A stretch of DNA of 64,000 nt from Tribonema minus (Eukaryota > Sar > Xanthophyceae > Tribonematales > Tribonemataceae). Made by a program: the position numbers and the translations under genes. Numbering within the stretch: the first letter of the stretch is position 1; each line of letters begins with the position of its first letter. Location of the stretch: assembly GCA_017506865.1 (NCBI GenBank), contig JAFCMP010000039.1, positions 366,896 through 430,895 of the forward strand. The letters are read 5' to 3'. Positions 1-10,800 of this stretch are shown piece after piece. Below the pieces are notes generated by a model. It saw only the letters and a program-made list of their open reading frames with translations. It made no database searches and was not told the DNA's origin.

Positions 1-838
1 GCGCTGCTGCTGCCGCCGCTGCTGCAGTTGCACACGCAGGCCGCGCTATGTCCTGAGCACTGAGCGAGCAGGCCGCGCCTGCCGCATTGCCTGCACGACC
101 TGTGCCGCCTGCTCTGATGCTGCGCAGTGCCCACCCCGTCTCTGCCGGGTGCCTGGCAGGGAGCAAACTGCAAGTACTGATGCGTGACATATGTCATCCC
201 TTGTCACCTAGAGCTCTATATCTTTTGATTTGTTTTCATATGTCGAAGCTGAAGGCGTGCAGGCAACAATTTTGCCATGATGGCAAACTCATTGTGCACT
301 GAGCACCAGCGGCTGTGAGCACGGCGGTGACGGCCGCGCGCGTAGCAGCAGCATCGGCAGCAGCAGCAATCCTTTGTGGTGTATGCCAAGCGTGCCCCCG
401 CCATCTAATCAGGCACCTCCTCCAATCTACAACATCAACTCGCGACTCTCCCAGCACAAGCTGCGGTCATTCTGGCTGCATGCGCTCACTTGCGGCACGC
501 ACCGCACAGCCCCCCCTCCCCGCCCCTGTTCAGATGAAGCAGCCTGCCCCCTCCCCCCCCACCACACAGCTTCAAGACATGCCCTCCCCCCCCCCCCCCC
601 CACACACAGCCACTGGCGATATAAGCTGAGCTGAGCAGGTCCCCCGCCCACATAGCTGCCTCATCCCCACCTGCCCCCCCCACCTCACACACCCAATTCA
701 AGGGCGCGACTCTCCCGCCTCCACACTCACTTGCGGTACACGCCGAGCAGGTCCCCCGCCCAGATGGCCGCCTCGTCCCCCCCCTATCCCCCGCACAACC
801 AAACTTCAAGGGCCTGACTCTCCCCCTCTCACACTCAC
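1..838 (-). other. Intron of the release factor 1 gene with decayed copies of the exon edge
   Basis: This stretch lies downstream of the second recognised exon of the release factor gene on the minus strand and shows no further release factor sequence. The GGQ-containing half of the protein must lie beyond the window edge. It contains C-homopolymer runs around 545-600 and 665-685, and three increasingly diverged copies of the 3' end of the adjacent exon with its splice donor, described separately. Short open frames here are low-complexity and I see no other gene. Confidence 0.6.
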
Positions 839-880
839 TTGCGGTACACGTTGAGCAGGTCCCCCGCCCAGATGGCCGCC
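490..880 (-). repeat. Tandem copies of the 3' end and splice donor of RF1 exon 2
   Basis: The true exon end and donor (minus strand, donor at 838) are repeated at a spacing of about 108-112 bases: a close copy with donor at 730, a weaker copy near 631-665, and a faint one near 490-540. The closest copy still reads GGDEAAMWAGDLL on the minus strand and keeps the CAAGTGAGTG donor. The copied unit includes the AACTTCAAGG motif of the intron. Similarity falls off with distance from the exon. Confidence 0.85.
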
Positions 881-1162
881 TCGTCGCCGCCCGTCCCCGC
901 GCGGATCTCCAGCATGACGTTCCTCTCGTCGTTGGGGTCCGTCGGCAGCAGCATCAACTTCAAGTCCACCTCCATGCGCTCCATGCGCGCCTCGAGATCG
1001 CGCATCTCCTCACGCGCCATCTCGCGCAGCTCCGCGTCGCCCGCGCTCTCCTGGAACATCTCCGTCGCGCCGCCGAGCTGCGCGAGCGCGTCTTTGTACT
1101 CGCCGAACATGGTCACGACGCCCTCCATCTGTGCACGTGCGTGTGCGCGTTTGTGTGTGTGG

Positions 1163-1205
<43 letters not shown>

Positions 1206-2211
1206 TGTGAGTGCTTGTGTGCATGTATGTGTATGTGTACTCGCCGAACATGGTCACGACGCCCTCCATCTGCGCAGGGGGGGGTGGGGGCGGGGGGGGG
1301 GGGGGGGTCAAGCAGAGCGCAATGGGCAGAGGGGCCCGTCCCAGTGGTGCACTGTCAGACACAACATGACATCGGTTCAGCTCATAGAGGCAGGAGTCAG
1401 TGCCGCCGCCATGCTGGAGCACAAGATAATGCTGCGAGCGTTCTTGTGCACGCCGATCGTGGAGCTGCGTGTGCATGTAGGCGCATCCGAGGTCTTCATG
1501 GCAGCTGGCACAGATGGTGCCAGCAAACGCGACCTGCGGCCTGCACACGCTGTATCAGGTACCATCACACTTCTCTGATCCAAACCAAGAATCGGTGTGC
1601 AGCTGTAAATTCGATGCGAAGCTCTGATTCTTATGCGGCATTCAAGAAGCGCTGCTCAGCCATGGCGCCTGCGCCTGCGGTGCGCACCATGTCACCTGCA
1701 TCGACAAAGACCGTGTATCCGTTGTTCGTTCTAGTAATCATCGACGGGAGGGATGCAACTGTGTTCTTGAAAGCTGGGCATGAGAGTGGAATGTCAATGA
1801 ACATGGGAGTCCAGTTGAGAAGTTGTGGACTTGAGTACTCTGAGTGCTCCATGTTACGCAGGCCTGAACACTCTACTGCCAAGTTAGTGGATGAGAGGTA
1901 CACCACTGCATCCATGAAGCGGGTTTGCAAGCTGGATGCACTGCATAATTTGCACGTTGCACTGCATTAGGTGCACAAAAAGGCTCAACCGGCCATCATA
2001 AGGCTGCCGTTGGCGCCTGTCACTACCATTATAAGTGGTGTTGACTCATTTGGTCACAACTAGGTAAGCCATCATGCGTGTCTTTTTCGCTGAAGTAATT
2101 GTAGTAGATTAGGGTTGCATAAGCCTGCATCACCGCACAGGCATCTGCTACGTCAGTCCGCTGTAGCACATGCCATAGTCGCTGGTAGAGGACTTTTGTG
2201 ATTGTGGCTGC

Positions 2212-2245
<34 letters not shown>

Positions 2246-2856
2246 AGAAGCTAGTCCGTTCAATGCACATACGGTGCGCAGATGACGGTCTCTTGCGATG
2301 TGTATACCAGGAGAACAAGCACCAGTCCTGCGACCTCAATCACCGTAATGTCATTGATGCTGCCTCAACCGCTGTAGAGTCAATGATCTGTTTCGCCTTG
2401 CGTTGAGCCGACTAATCCTGTGTTGCCATCGGAGCTCCATCAGCAGCCGTTGTTGAACGCAAAAGCACGCATTCTGAATATAAACGCGTCAGGGCACTGA
2501 TGTCACTGCCCGGTTCAGCCAAGGCACTCATGTGCAGTTCAGCAGGTTCAACTCTGAATTTGTCGCCTACGCACCTTGGCTCTGTCTTTGCTGATTTCCA
2601 TGAGCTTCTTGGAATCTGCCAGAACATCAGGATCACCCAGCCGCTCCGTCATCTCATTGTAACTCCTCTCAATACCCCCCAACTGCCTCACAACAAAGTC
2701 ATCTAGCGCCATGCGTGGCGGCGCCGCAGCTCGTCTGAGGCAGGGACATGTGTGGCTCCTGCTGAGGGGCAGAGGCTTGCCGAGGAAGGCCAAGACTCCC
2801 GGCGCTACCAACGCAGCCACCAGCGACAGAGCGCGCCATCCTAATGGCCCTGTCAT
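839..2856 (-). CDS. prfA: Peptide chain release factor 1, probably plastid-targeted; 5' part only
   Basis: Release factor 1 reads UAA/UAG stop codons in bacterial-type ribosomes and triggers peptide release. Two exons are visible: 2575-2856 (94 codons from the ATG at 2856) and 839-1128, joined in phase 0. The second exon ends in phase 2 at a GTGAGT donor. The protein begins with a hydrophobic signal-like segment ([17 protein letters not shown]), then an Ala-Phe junction and a basic stretch, and from about residue 50 matches RF1 domain 1. Exon 2 carries the hallmark [17 protein letters not shown] of the codon-recognition domain entrance. The GGQ peptide-release motif is not in the window, so the gene is cut by the window edge. 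Homology to RF1 is seen directly. Plastid targeting is inferred from the presequence; a mitochondrial RF1 is the alternative. An in-frame upstream ATG exists, but the 2856 start gives the natural signal peptide. Confidence 0.88.
1096..1276 (-). repeat. Duplicated splice acceptor and 5' end of RF1 exon 2, around a dinucleotide repeat
   Basis: The first about 35 bases of exon 2 with the acceptor (1096-1131) recur nearly identically at 1237-1276, upstream on the minus strand. The copy keeps a CAG acceptor and would encode the same [11 protein letters not shown] (GT)n/(CA)n array at about 1152-1210 lies between the copies, and a G/C homopolymer follows the copy at 1277-1307. Translation of the copy runs into the dinucleotide array, so it is not a plausible exon. 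Confidence 0.85.
1129..2574 (-). other. Intron 1 of the release factor 1 gene
   Basis: GT-AG intron between the two recognised exons. It contains the duplicated acceptor, a (GT)n array, a G-run at about 1277-1307 and a (GCT)n array at about 2213-2242. No other coding signal was seen. Confidence 0.7.
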
Positions 2857-3106
2857 CGTGTATGTGTCATGGAGTGGAGGCAGCCCTTCTACAAATTGGT
2901 CAAGAAGTTCGCCATGATGAAGTTGAAGTTGGTGCCCTACAGTAGTTGTCGCAACAGCAAGACGCGTTGTCGCAGAGGGAGAGGTGCGAACGTGCGGCGC
3001 ACACACGGTACTTCCTGCTCTTTGTGCGAGAATCTCAGAAGAAGTCAGGCATACACTACACTTTCGGCCGCAAGACTTGCAGTACTTAGGTATCTCTCGC
3101 TCAACA
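2857..3106. promoter_or_regulatory. Divergent intergenic region between prfA and larE
   Basis: The start codons of the minus-strand release factor gene and the plus-strand LarE-like gene are about 250 bases apart, so both promoters must overlap here unless upstream non-coding exons exist. It contains one TTGAAGTT motif at 2933-2940. No TATA box stands out. Regulatory role is inferred from position only. Confidence 0.45.
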
Positions 3107-4341
3107 ATGCGGAGCTTAATACGAACATTGCAACGGCGGATCGAGGCAGAGGGCACCTTGCGAGGGCACAACCTTGTGGCTTTCAGCGGAGGGGTCGACT
3201 CCAGCGTCGTCGCTGCACTGGTGCATGAAGTATTTCCCAGCAACAGCCTGGCGTGCCTGGGAGTGTCGCCCAGTCTACCAGCAGCACAGCGAGAACTTGC
3301 TCACACGATAGCAGACAGGATCGGCATCGGCCTCCGGGAAGTGGTCACGCAGGAGGGCAGCGATCCAGAATACATTGCGAACAGGGGGCAGTCCTGCTAC
3401 CACTGCAAATCCCACCTCTACTCCGCCTTGGAAGCCATAGCGGCTGACGCCACTGCGGCAGTGCATAGCAGAAATGGAGGCGACGGTGACAGTAGGAACG
3501 TCCTCTTCAACGGCACTAACCAGGAGGACCGGAGTGACACGACCAGGGTGGGACTGAAAGCAGCAGCAGAGTGAGTGGTGTTCGGTCCTGTACGGTTGCC
3601 GTCCACGCCCTGCACCATGCTTGAGCGGTGTTCTGGTCCTGTACGGTTGCCGTCCACGCCCTGCACCATGCTCACAGAACCGCAGCTGCAACTCATATGC
3701 CACGAAAGAGAGAGCATGCGCCGCCCCCACTGCTCGAGATGCCTCATGTAACAACTTCGCCTTTGCTGTGATGCGCTGGCGCGTGCATGCCCACTCCTAT
3801 GCATTCCCCACACAAGCCCCTGAACCCCGTCCTTGCCCCGCGCAGGTACTCCGTGAGCAGCCCCATAGACACGCTCACCAAGGCGCAGGTGCGCGCCGTC
3901 GCGCGCGCGCTCGCGCTGCCCAACTGGGACCACGCCGCGTCGCCGTGCCTGCGCTCGCGCCTCGCGTTCGGCGTCGCGGCGACGCCGGCGTCGCTCGCGC
4001 GCGTCGAGCGCGCGGAGGCCGCCGCGCGCGCCCTCCTCGCGCTGGGCCCGCGCGACAACCTGCGCGTGCGCGCCATGGCGGCGGAGCGCGCGCTGGTGGA
4101 GGTGGACGCGGCGCGCCTCGACGCCGCGCGCGCGCGTGCCGCCGTGCTGAGCGCCGCCATCCTGCCGCTGGGCTTCGCCGCGCTCGACGTGCGCGCGTTC
4201 CGCAGCGGCGCCGTCAGCGGCCATGCTGATGCCGCGGCGGCGGTGGCGGCGACGGCGGCGAGCGCGGAGGCGTCCGTGGAGGAGCGGGTCGCAGCGGATG
4301 GGACGCGCGTGTCGGCAGTGAGGGCGGCCAGATCGCAGTAA
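3107..4341 (+). CDS. larE: LarE-type ATP-dependent sacrificial sulfur transferase (PP-loop family)
   Basis: LarE inserts sulfur into pyridinium dicarboxylate mononucleotide on the way to the nickel-pincer nucleotide cofactor. Exons are 3107-3570 and 3846-4341, joined in phase 2, giving 319 residues with the ATG at 3107. An in-frame ATG at 2984 would add 41 residues. The PP-loop SGGVDSS is at residues 27-33. SCYHCKS (Cys97 and Cys100) matches the family's CYFCK block, FNGTNQEDRSD matches its DGTN-D motif, and SPCLRSRLAFG (Cys189) matches the conserved ACLSSR-PYG segment. Three cysteines in these places resemble LarE proteins reported to hold an iron-sulfur cluster, rather than the single-Cys sacrificial type. 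Exon 2 is extremely rich in GCG/CGC codons. NAD synthetase, QueC and tRNA thiolases share the PP-loop but lack this cysteine pattern. Whether the alga has LarB and LarC cannot be seen here. Confidence 0.85.
3571..3672 (+). repeat. Two-copy tandem repeat at the start of the larE intron
   Basis: A unit of about 52 bases (ending CCACGCCCTGCACCATGCT) begins at the splice donor and is repeated once with few changes. The first copy carries the GTGAGT donor; the second has lost the GT. A further C-free spacer leads to the C-rich acceptor at 3845. Confidence 0.85.
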
Positions 4342-7300
4342 GGAGGGGGGGGGGGGAGGAGGGTAAGCGCCTGTGTGCTCTGTGGTGCCTCGGTAAAGGC
4401 GCAGCGCATGCGCAAGCGTGCGTGTACAAAGATGGGCACTGCTTAGTGTGAATATACCCGCTTTGATGCATATGATGCTGCGCAACACACATGAAAGAGA
4501 GAGAAGAACGGAAGTTATCAAGCGCCAACACAAATCACAGCACATTTCTAAGACTCATGCGCGTCGTCTCTGGTGTGTCGTTGTTCGCATCTGATGCATC
4601 CTTGCTGTTGAAAGGGAATTGCATTCTAGAGTGCAATTTGTTTCATGTGGTGTTTCATCTTGCAAGCACCGTCATGCAATCAACAACGGACAGCCTGCAG
4701 TGTTTCAGCTTTGATTTGGCTGACATATTTGCAGTGGTGATGTGAAACGTTGCCACCGACTTTCCATGGTCGCTGACTTGAGGTTTCGTCTTTTACAAAT
4801 TTAATTGCGCCACCCGTGGTTTTCATGACAGACGCGTGCACTACAGCTTCCTGAAGACAGAATTTCATAGTCTGACTTAATCGCCGCGCTTCGCATCGCT
4901 GCACACCGCTTGATATCGACTGCGAACTAACAACTTTGCTTCACGTTTGGACTTCAACTTTTTGAAAGACTTTTTGGGAAGAGTTCACATGGAAAGTTCA
5001 ACGATGTCCAATTCTGCGCAAAAATGGTATGGAACAGTCCCAGAATCGACGCACGCAAGCAATGTCTGAGAAGGCTCCCAGCCTTATGACCCCCCTCGCC
5101 AACAAAGCCAAGCCTGTCCAACTTCTTTCCTGACGGCCCCCCTCACGGCTGCCGGACGCAGCGAGCCCCCCCCCCTGGCCATGACCAAGCTGTATCTGCC
5201 GTGTGCGCTGCCATGCGCATGGCCGGGGCGAGCGATGACAACATTTCACCGCCTGTGCGCGACGCTCGCGCCCCTAGCAGAATGCACACCAATGCCTAGC
5301 AAGGAATGCACTGCTTGGCAGCGCACGATAGAGCTGCCGCAGATCTGCATTGGGCGCAGGTGTGCAGACATATTCGCTGTGGTGGGCCTCTGCGCGCACT
5401 GGAGGCAGGCGTGAGCGTCAACCCCGTGGGGGCGTACCTGCACCACTTTCCGGTCAGCTATGCTTTGGTGTCGATGTCACAGTGCGCACAGAGCGCACTT
5501 TGAGCACTGCCGGGATGATATCATCGGTCGTGAGCACTGCCGGGATGAAATCAGCCTGAGGGGGCGTTGCGTTCCTGCGGCATGGACACCAAGGCATAGC
5601 TGACTGGAAAGTGGTGGTGGTGTGCCTCCAAAGGGTTGAACGCCAGGCCTGAATTCAGTGCGCGGACGCCCTTCATGGCGAAAATCTCTGCACGCCTGCG
5701 CCCATCGCAGATCTGCGGCAGCTCGGCCACCATACACTGTTACGCAGTGTAATCCTCGCTGTTCGTTGGTGTGGGTCCGGCTGGGGCCCCCAGCGTCGCG
5801 CAGAGGCGGTGGGCGTCGTCGTCGCTCGCCCCGGCCTCGCGCAGGGCTTAGGGAAGGTACAGCTTGGTCATGGCCGGGGAAGCGTACTCGCTGCGTGCGC
5901 CAGCATTGAGTGGCGTCAGTTTGGACAGGCTTTGTAACTCATGCAACAGCTTCAATATCATCCTCTTGCACAAAAAAGCGTGTCGTGCCTTACAATCACG
6001 CGCTCTGATCGAGCGACTCCCTGGGTGTACAACAGGCTGATTGGATCGGCGCCTCCAAATCAGCGGCAGAAAATGGAATGACAGGCTGGTGACCCATAAT
6101 CCTTCGCTTTCTCCGCTCAACGACAAGCTTCTCTGTTTCCCCAGCTCGTAGGAACCTGAGGCAACTTCAAACCTTTCTCGGTGGAAGTTGAAGTGTTCCC
6201 CCCGGCGAAGACGAGAGTGTGTCGAGGACACAAAGCGGGACTTCTGGGGCAGCAGGCGGCATGATGAGCAGGGCGGCGCATGCGATAGGGCGGCGCGCTC
6301 TACAGGAAGCAGCGCGAACACATCGCTTGCCGGTGTCGTGCTATGCCTCAGCAGGACACGCACATCGGGAGGGCGGCAAAGGCGCAGCTGGACATGTGCG
6401 ATTGCTATCTTCGAAAGCCGTGGACACTAGTGATGATGGCGTCGAGGCCGCTGCGCCCGCCGCATCAACCACCATTCCCCATGCAGCTGGTGAGCCAAGG
6501 ATCGCCTTTGAAAGAACCACTTCAGAAATTACCTAGTTGTAGCAGTTCTATGGTGGTACAAGATATGTTGTGTGCGGACGTGCCCTGCTGTTCCCAGCGC
6601 ATCATAGACGATGCTCGAGAGCGCAAACAGTATCTGCTGCTGAGTTCTGCCGATTTGTGACTGTGCGTCAGGCGCCTGCCCACCGCAACATGGCAACATT
6701 CATCGACAAACGCAACATTTCTTGTCCGCGTAGATTGATCGGCTTACTGGTGAACGCTTGGCGAAAAACTTACAGTAGGAGCAGCAGCTCTGGCTCAAGT
6801 TACTGGCAACAGAGCCAAGCGTCGAACCCAACATGCTGGACAGTAGCTGCTACCTGCTGATGCCCCTTTTTGCAACCTTGCATGCTGTCAACAAAGTACA
6901 GACAGCACAGTGCACTTTGATGATCAGACAACAGTATTATGGGACAGAAATAGCAGCCCATGGGCCACCAAACACAAGCCTTCATGAATCGCGCCGTGCC
7001 TCAAAATTGGCAGACCGTGAATGAGGCTGCGCAATACCGTGCGCCTGAAGCACGCAAGGGCAAATCAGGCATGAATGCTATAATTTATGATGCCATCACA
7101 CCGCCCGCACAGCTCTACTCGCACGTCCATCCGCTGAGCGTCAGCGGGGTTGAGAACGTGCAAGGAACCGCTGCGCTGTGGTGGATGGCCTCTGTATCGG
7201 ATGCACCGTCGGCCTCGCAGGCTCATTATGTTCTGTCTCATCGCTTTGAGACATGTAGCTTCCGCAGGCTGAAGCGCGCAGCGCATGGCAGGGAGCGGTG

Positions 7301-7844
7301 GTTGTCACACCTTGATCTGCAAATTGATTTAGCTCAACATATTTCAACATGCATGGAAATACGCCTCGCAGAAATGGGTGCCTCCTCAGCACTTGCGCCT
7401 CGCTAGGGCACTTCGGTCTTTGACCGCAGTGTTTGTTTGAAGCGGCTCCTTGACCCCGCAATAGCTCTATGTTCTGCTGCGTCGGATGCACGACCGCTGA
7501 GCTGCGGGAGAAACGGCTCTGCGCAGCGGTTGCGCCAGCGCGCGATGTCTGGACCATTACGGCAGTTCCACCCATGCGACGCTGCAGAAGGCTCAGCACG
7601 CAGCTTGGATAACTCTGGACATGGCCGAGGGTGCGCTGCCGTGCGGGCTCTCGAGCTCTCCGCTGGCGCCCAGCGAGCACCTCTATGACCCGCTGTTGCG
7701 ATGACAGCTGACCATTGCGGACAAGCTGATCCCCGAGCCACCGGTCGCAATCCGCTGCCGCGCAGGTGCCGCCCCCCTTACCCCCCCCCCCATGCTCTCA
7801 GGCATTCACCCCCCCTCCCCCGCTCCGCCCCTGCGCCGCTGCAG
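4342..7844. other. Spacer between larE and hslU without a clear gene
   Basis: A G-run follows the larE stop at about 4347-4356. Apart from the inverted repeat at 5154-5905 I see no conserved coding sequence; open frames are short and overlapping. The 5' exon of hslU, with any mitochondrial presequence, probably lies at the right end. An ATG at 7437 opening a frame rich in Arg, Ala and Ser is one candidate, but I could not connect it by splicing with confidence. Confidence 0.5.
5154..5905. repeat. Large imperfect inverted repeat, arms about 330 bases
   Basis: The left arm (about 5154-5480) is matched in reverse complement by about 5570-5905, with a spacer of roughly 90 bases. Shared blocks include GGCCATGACCAAGCTGTA, GAGCTGCCGCAGATCTGC and CAGTCAGCTATGC-type segments, with frequent substitutions and small indels. 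Read outward, both arms give related peptides (for example ELPQIC-GRR-A-IFA and HHFPVSYALVSM) interrupted by stops, so the arms may be an old inverted duplication of a gene piece. The spacer holds a 30-base direct repeat (5501-5553). I do not recognise the peptide family. Confidence 0.75.
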
Positions 7845-10800
7845 CATCACTGGCAGGCGGCCTCGGCGTGGCGCTGCGGCCGCGCGAGGTCGTGGAGCAG
7901 CTGGACAAGTACATCGTAGGTCAGCCCGAGGCGAAGCGCGCCGTGGCGATCGCGCTGCGCAATCGCTGGCGGCGCCACCGGCTGCGCGAGGCGATGCGCA
8001 ACGAGGTCATCCCCAAGAACATCCTCATGATAGGGCCCACGGGCTGCGGCAAGACGGAGATCGCGCGGCGCATCGCCAAGCTCAGCCAGGCGCCCTTCAT
8101 CAAGGTATGCACTTCGGCCAGCAGCAGTGCGCGAGTGCGAGCGCGACCGCGCGGCGGTGGACCTCGCTCGGGAGCGCTTTTACTTGCATGTTCCTGGCTC
8201 GCGAGTCGAGCACTGCCGTCTTTCAAAAGTCGGCAAGTGAATAGTACTCGGACGGCTCCCAGCGGTGGCAGAGCCGCAACAGTGCTCACAAGTGTCACAC
8301 AGAGTATGCATGTATGCTCTGCTTCTGGGGGGAGGGGGGGGGGAGAGCTCTGTGCGCTCCTCTCTGTGCGCTCCACTCGACTCACTTGCCGCTCCCCCCC
8401 CCCCCCCCCCCCCCCCCCTCTGCGCCCTGCATTTAGGTGGAGGCGACAAAGTTCACGGAAGTGGGCTTCCACGGGGGCGACGTCGACCAGATCATCAAGG
8501 ACTTGGTGGAGGTGCGTGGCGCGCTCGCGCGGCTACGTGCTGGCCCGCGGGGCTGCACACCCGCATTTGGGGTTGGGGGGTGGGGTGAGGTGGACGCGTG
8601 TTGGGGGGGGAGGGGGGGGGGGGGGGGGGGGGCAGCACGCCGCTGTCGCGAGCGTGTCGGCCGAGCACGACAGTGGGGCATCCGCCGAATTCTCCGCTAC
8701 CAGTTCACGTGGTACTGTAGCTGGCTCCAGAGTATGTGATGGCAGCGTGCAGAAGACGCCCAAGTGTGTGTGTGGGGGGGTGTTGTTGATGTCGCGGTCG
8801 GTCCTGTCGCGGCTGCTGCGCGTGCCCTCACACTGCGCTGCGTGCGTCATGGGAGCGCGATGAGGCATCACGGGGGGCGGCGGGGGGGGGGGGGCGCAGT
8901 TAGGGGAGCCTTGCTCCCAGGTGCCGCTCCATGCTCGGCAGCAGGCATCGTGCGCTGCCTGGAGCGCAATGTGGAGGGGCGGCAGCGCCTTTCGCGCCAG
9001 CAATGAGCCTGGGAGTCGCGAGGTGGCAGCTGTGACGACTGGCGCCGAGACCGCCAACTCCGCAGCAAGCACTCGCCGTCATGCACATGGCATCATGGCA
9101 TCTGACTGCGTGCGACCTAACCCTAACCCTAACCCTAACCCGCCCTCCAGCCGTCGCCGCCCACCGTCTGGTTACCACCGCCCCCGATTCCTGCAGGGGG
9201 CTTCGCGCCCAGTTCGTATGCGAGCACGACCGCCGCGTCTTGGTGCCCATGTAACTGTGGCTGAGTGTGCCGCTCACGCCCCCCCCCCCCCTCGCGCATA
9301 CGCTCGCCTGCCCGTGCAGATCAGCATCACCATGGTGAAGAAGGCCAGGATGGAGAATCACAGGGCGGCGGCGCGCCTCAAGGCGGAGGTGAGCGAGCGC
9401 GCCGCGCCGTCGCCTGAGCGCTGATGCATGTGGCATCGCTCAGCAGCATCGCCACACCCGCCCTTCCCTGTTTCCACGGAGTCGTCGCGCGGAGCTGGGT
9501 ACGGTACAGCGAGCCGACAGCGCCCGCGGGGGACTGCTGCTTGGGCTGGCGGCGAATGCCTGTGCCGCCGCGGCTCGCAGGAGCTTATGGAGAGGAGGCT
9601 GCATCGGGATGTACGGAAGGGGAGGGGGCACTGCGTGTGTTGTCCTGCGCGCTCGCCGGCGCAACCGTCTTTTCGCAGCGCATTCTGCGCCTTCCCGTGG
9701 CTCTGCGTGCGTCGCCCTGCGCGCGTGCGAGCGTCTCTTCGCAGTGCCGACGGCCTGCGTGCAGCGCGTTCCTTCGAGCGGACGCGCGCATGGACGCCTC
9801 GATGCCCCCCCCCCGCCGCGCGCACGCGCACAGGGGGTAAGCATGGCATACATGCACCATCAGCGCTGCGATGCGGATTGCGCGCGCGCCATCGTCGCGC
9901 CGCCGGCTCCCCCCCGCGGCTCACGCGCGCACGCGCGCGCTGCGCCGTGGTCTGTTTTCCGCACTCAGCTCAGCTGCGCCCGCCGCCGCCTCCTGCGCCC
10001 CCCGCTGCTGCTCGTCCCCCCCGCCCCCCGCTCCCCAGGACACGGTGCTGGACCTGCTGCTGAAGGCGCCCATCGACTTGGAGGGCAAGTGAGTGTTGCC
10101 GATGCGCCCGATTCGCGTTCTGTAGCGTGCCGCGCACGCCTGGCTTGGCAAGCAGTCGCGCTTGCACACGGCGTTGCGCTACAGAGATTACCCTGCTATG
10201 CCATTCAGAGTACCGTGCGTGTGTTAGGTTTTTGGTATGTGACCAGCATGGCAGCGCGCGAGGATCCGCCCTGGCGTTTGGCTTTTTGTAAGTGAACATC
10301 ATGGAAGCGCGCGAGGCTCGTGTGCGTCGTGGTCGAGGGTTGGGATATGCAGCGGTGCGCCCCGCTGCTGCCGCTGCCCCCCCCCCCCTAGTGGTAGGAT
10401 TGGGGTTCGGAACCGACCTGCGCTCCGCTGGCGAACGCGCCCGCTCCTCGACAAGGCGCGTTGCAAGTACCTCCAGCAGCAGCAGCAGCACGCACGGCGG
10501 TCCTGTTGCGCGCCGCTTGCTGCGCTCGCTTGAGCGCCGGCCTCGCGCAGACGGAGCGTCGCCGCATGATGAGTAGCGAACTTCAAAGTACGCAGGGGAG
10601 TACGTGCCATGCGGAAGCGCGGAATGTCGGCTCTCCGCAGTGGTCAGGGCGGAGCCGGGCTGCGTCGCGCTTGTCTGGGGGGTGCCGCGCCAATGCGCGT
10701 GCAGCTGCGGCATGTCTTCTCTGTCTCCGCTCGCGATACTCCCAACCAGCCAGCTTTCCTTAACGCGCAGCCACGGTCGGCGACGGCCTGGTACGGGCGC

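Noticed and set aside
835-1548. A 237-codon minus-strand frame joining release factor 1 sequence to a His/Thr repeat and a second [10 protein letters not shown]
   Set aside because: The His/Thr run is the translated (CA)n array and the second [10 protein letters not shown] is the duplicated acceptor region. Splicing at 1128 gives a clean RF1 match.
3107-4341. NAD synthetase, QueC or tRNA thiolase instead of LarE
   Set aside because: The PP-loop is shared, but the CYHC, FNGTN and PCLRSRL blocks and the overall length fit LarE.
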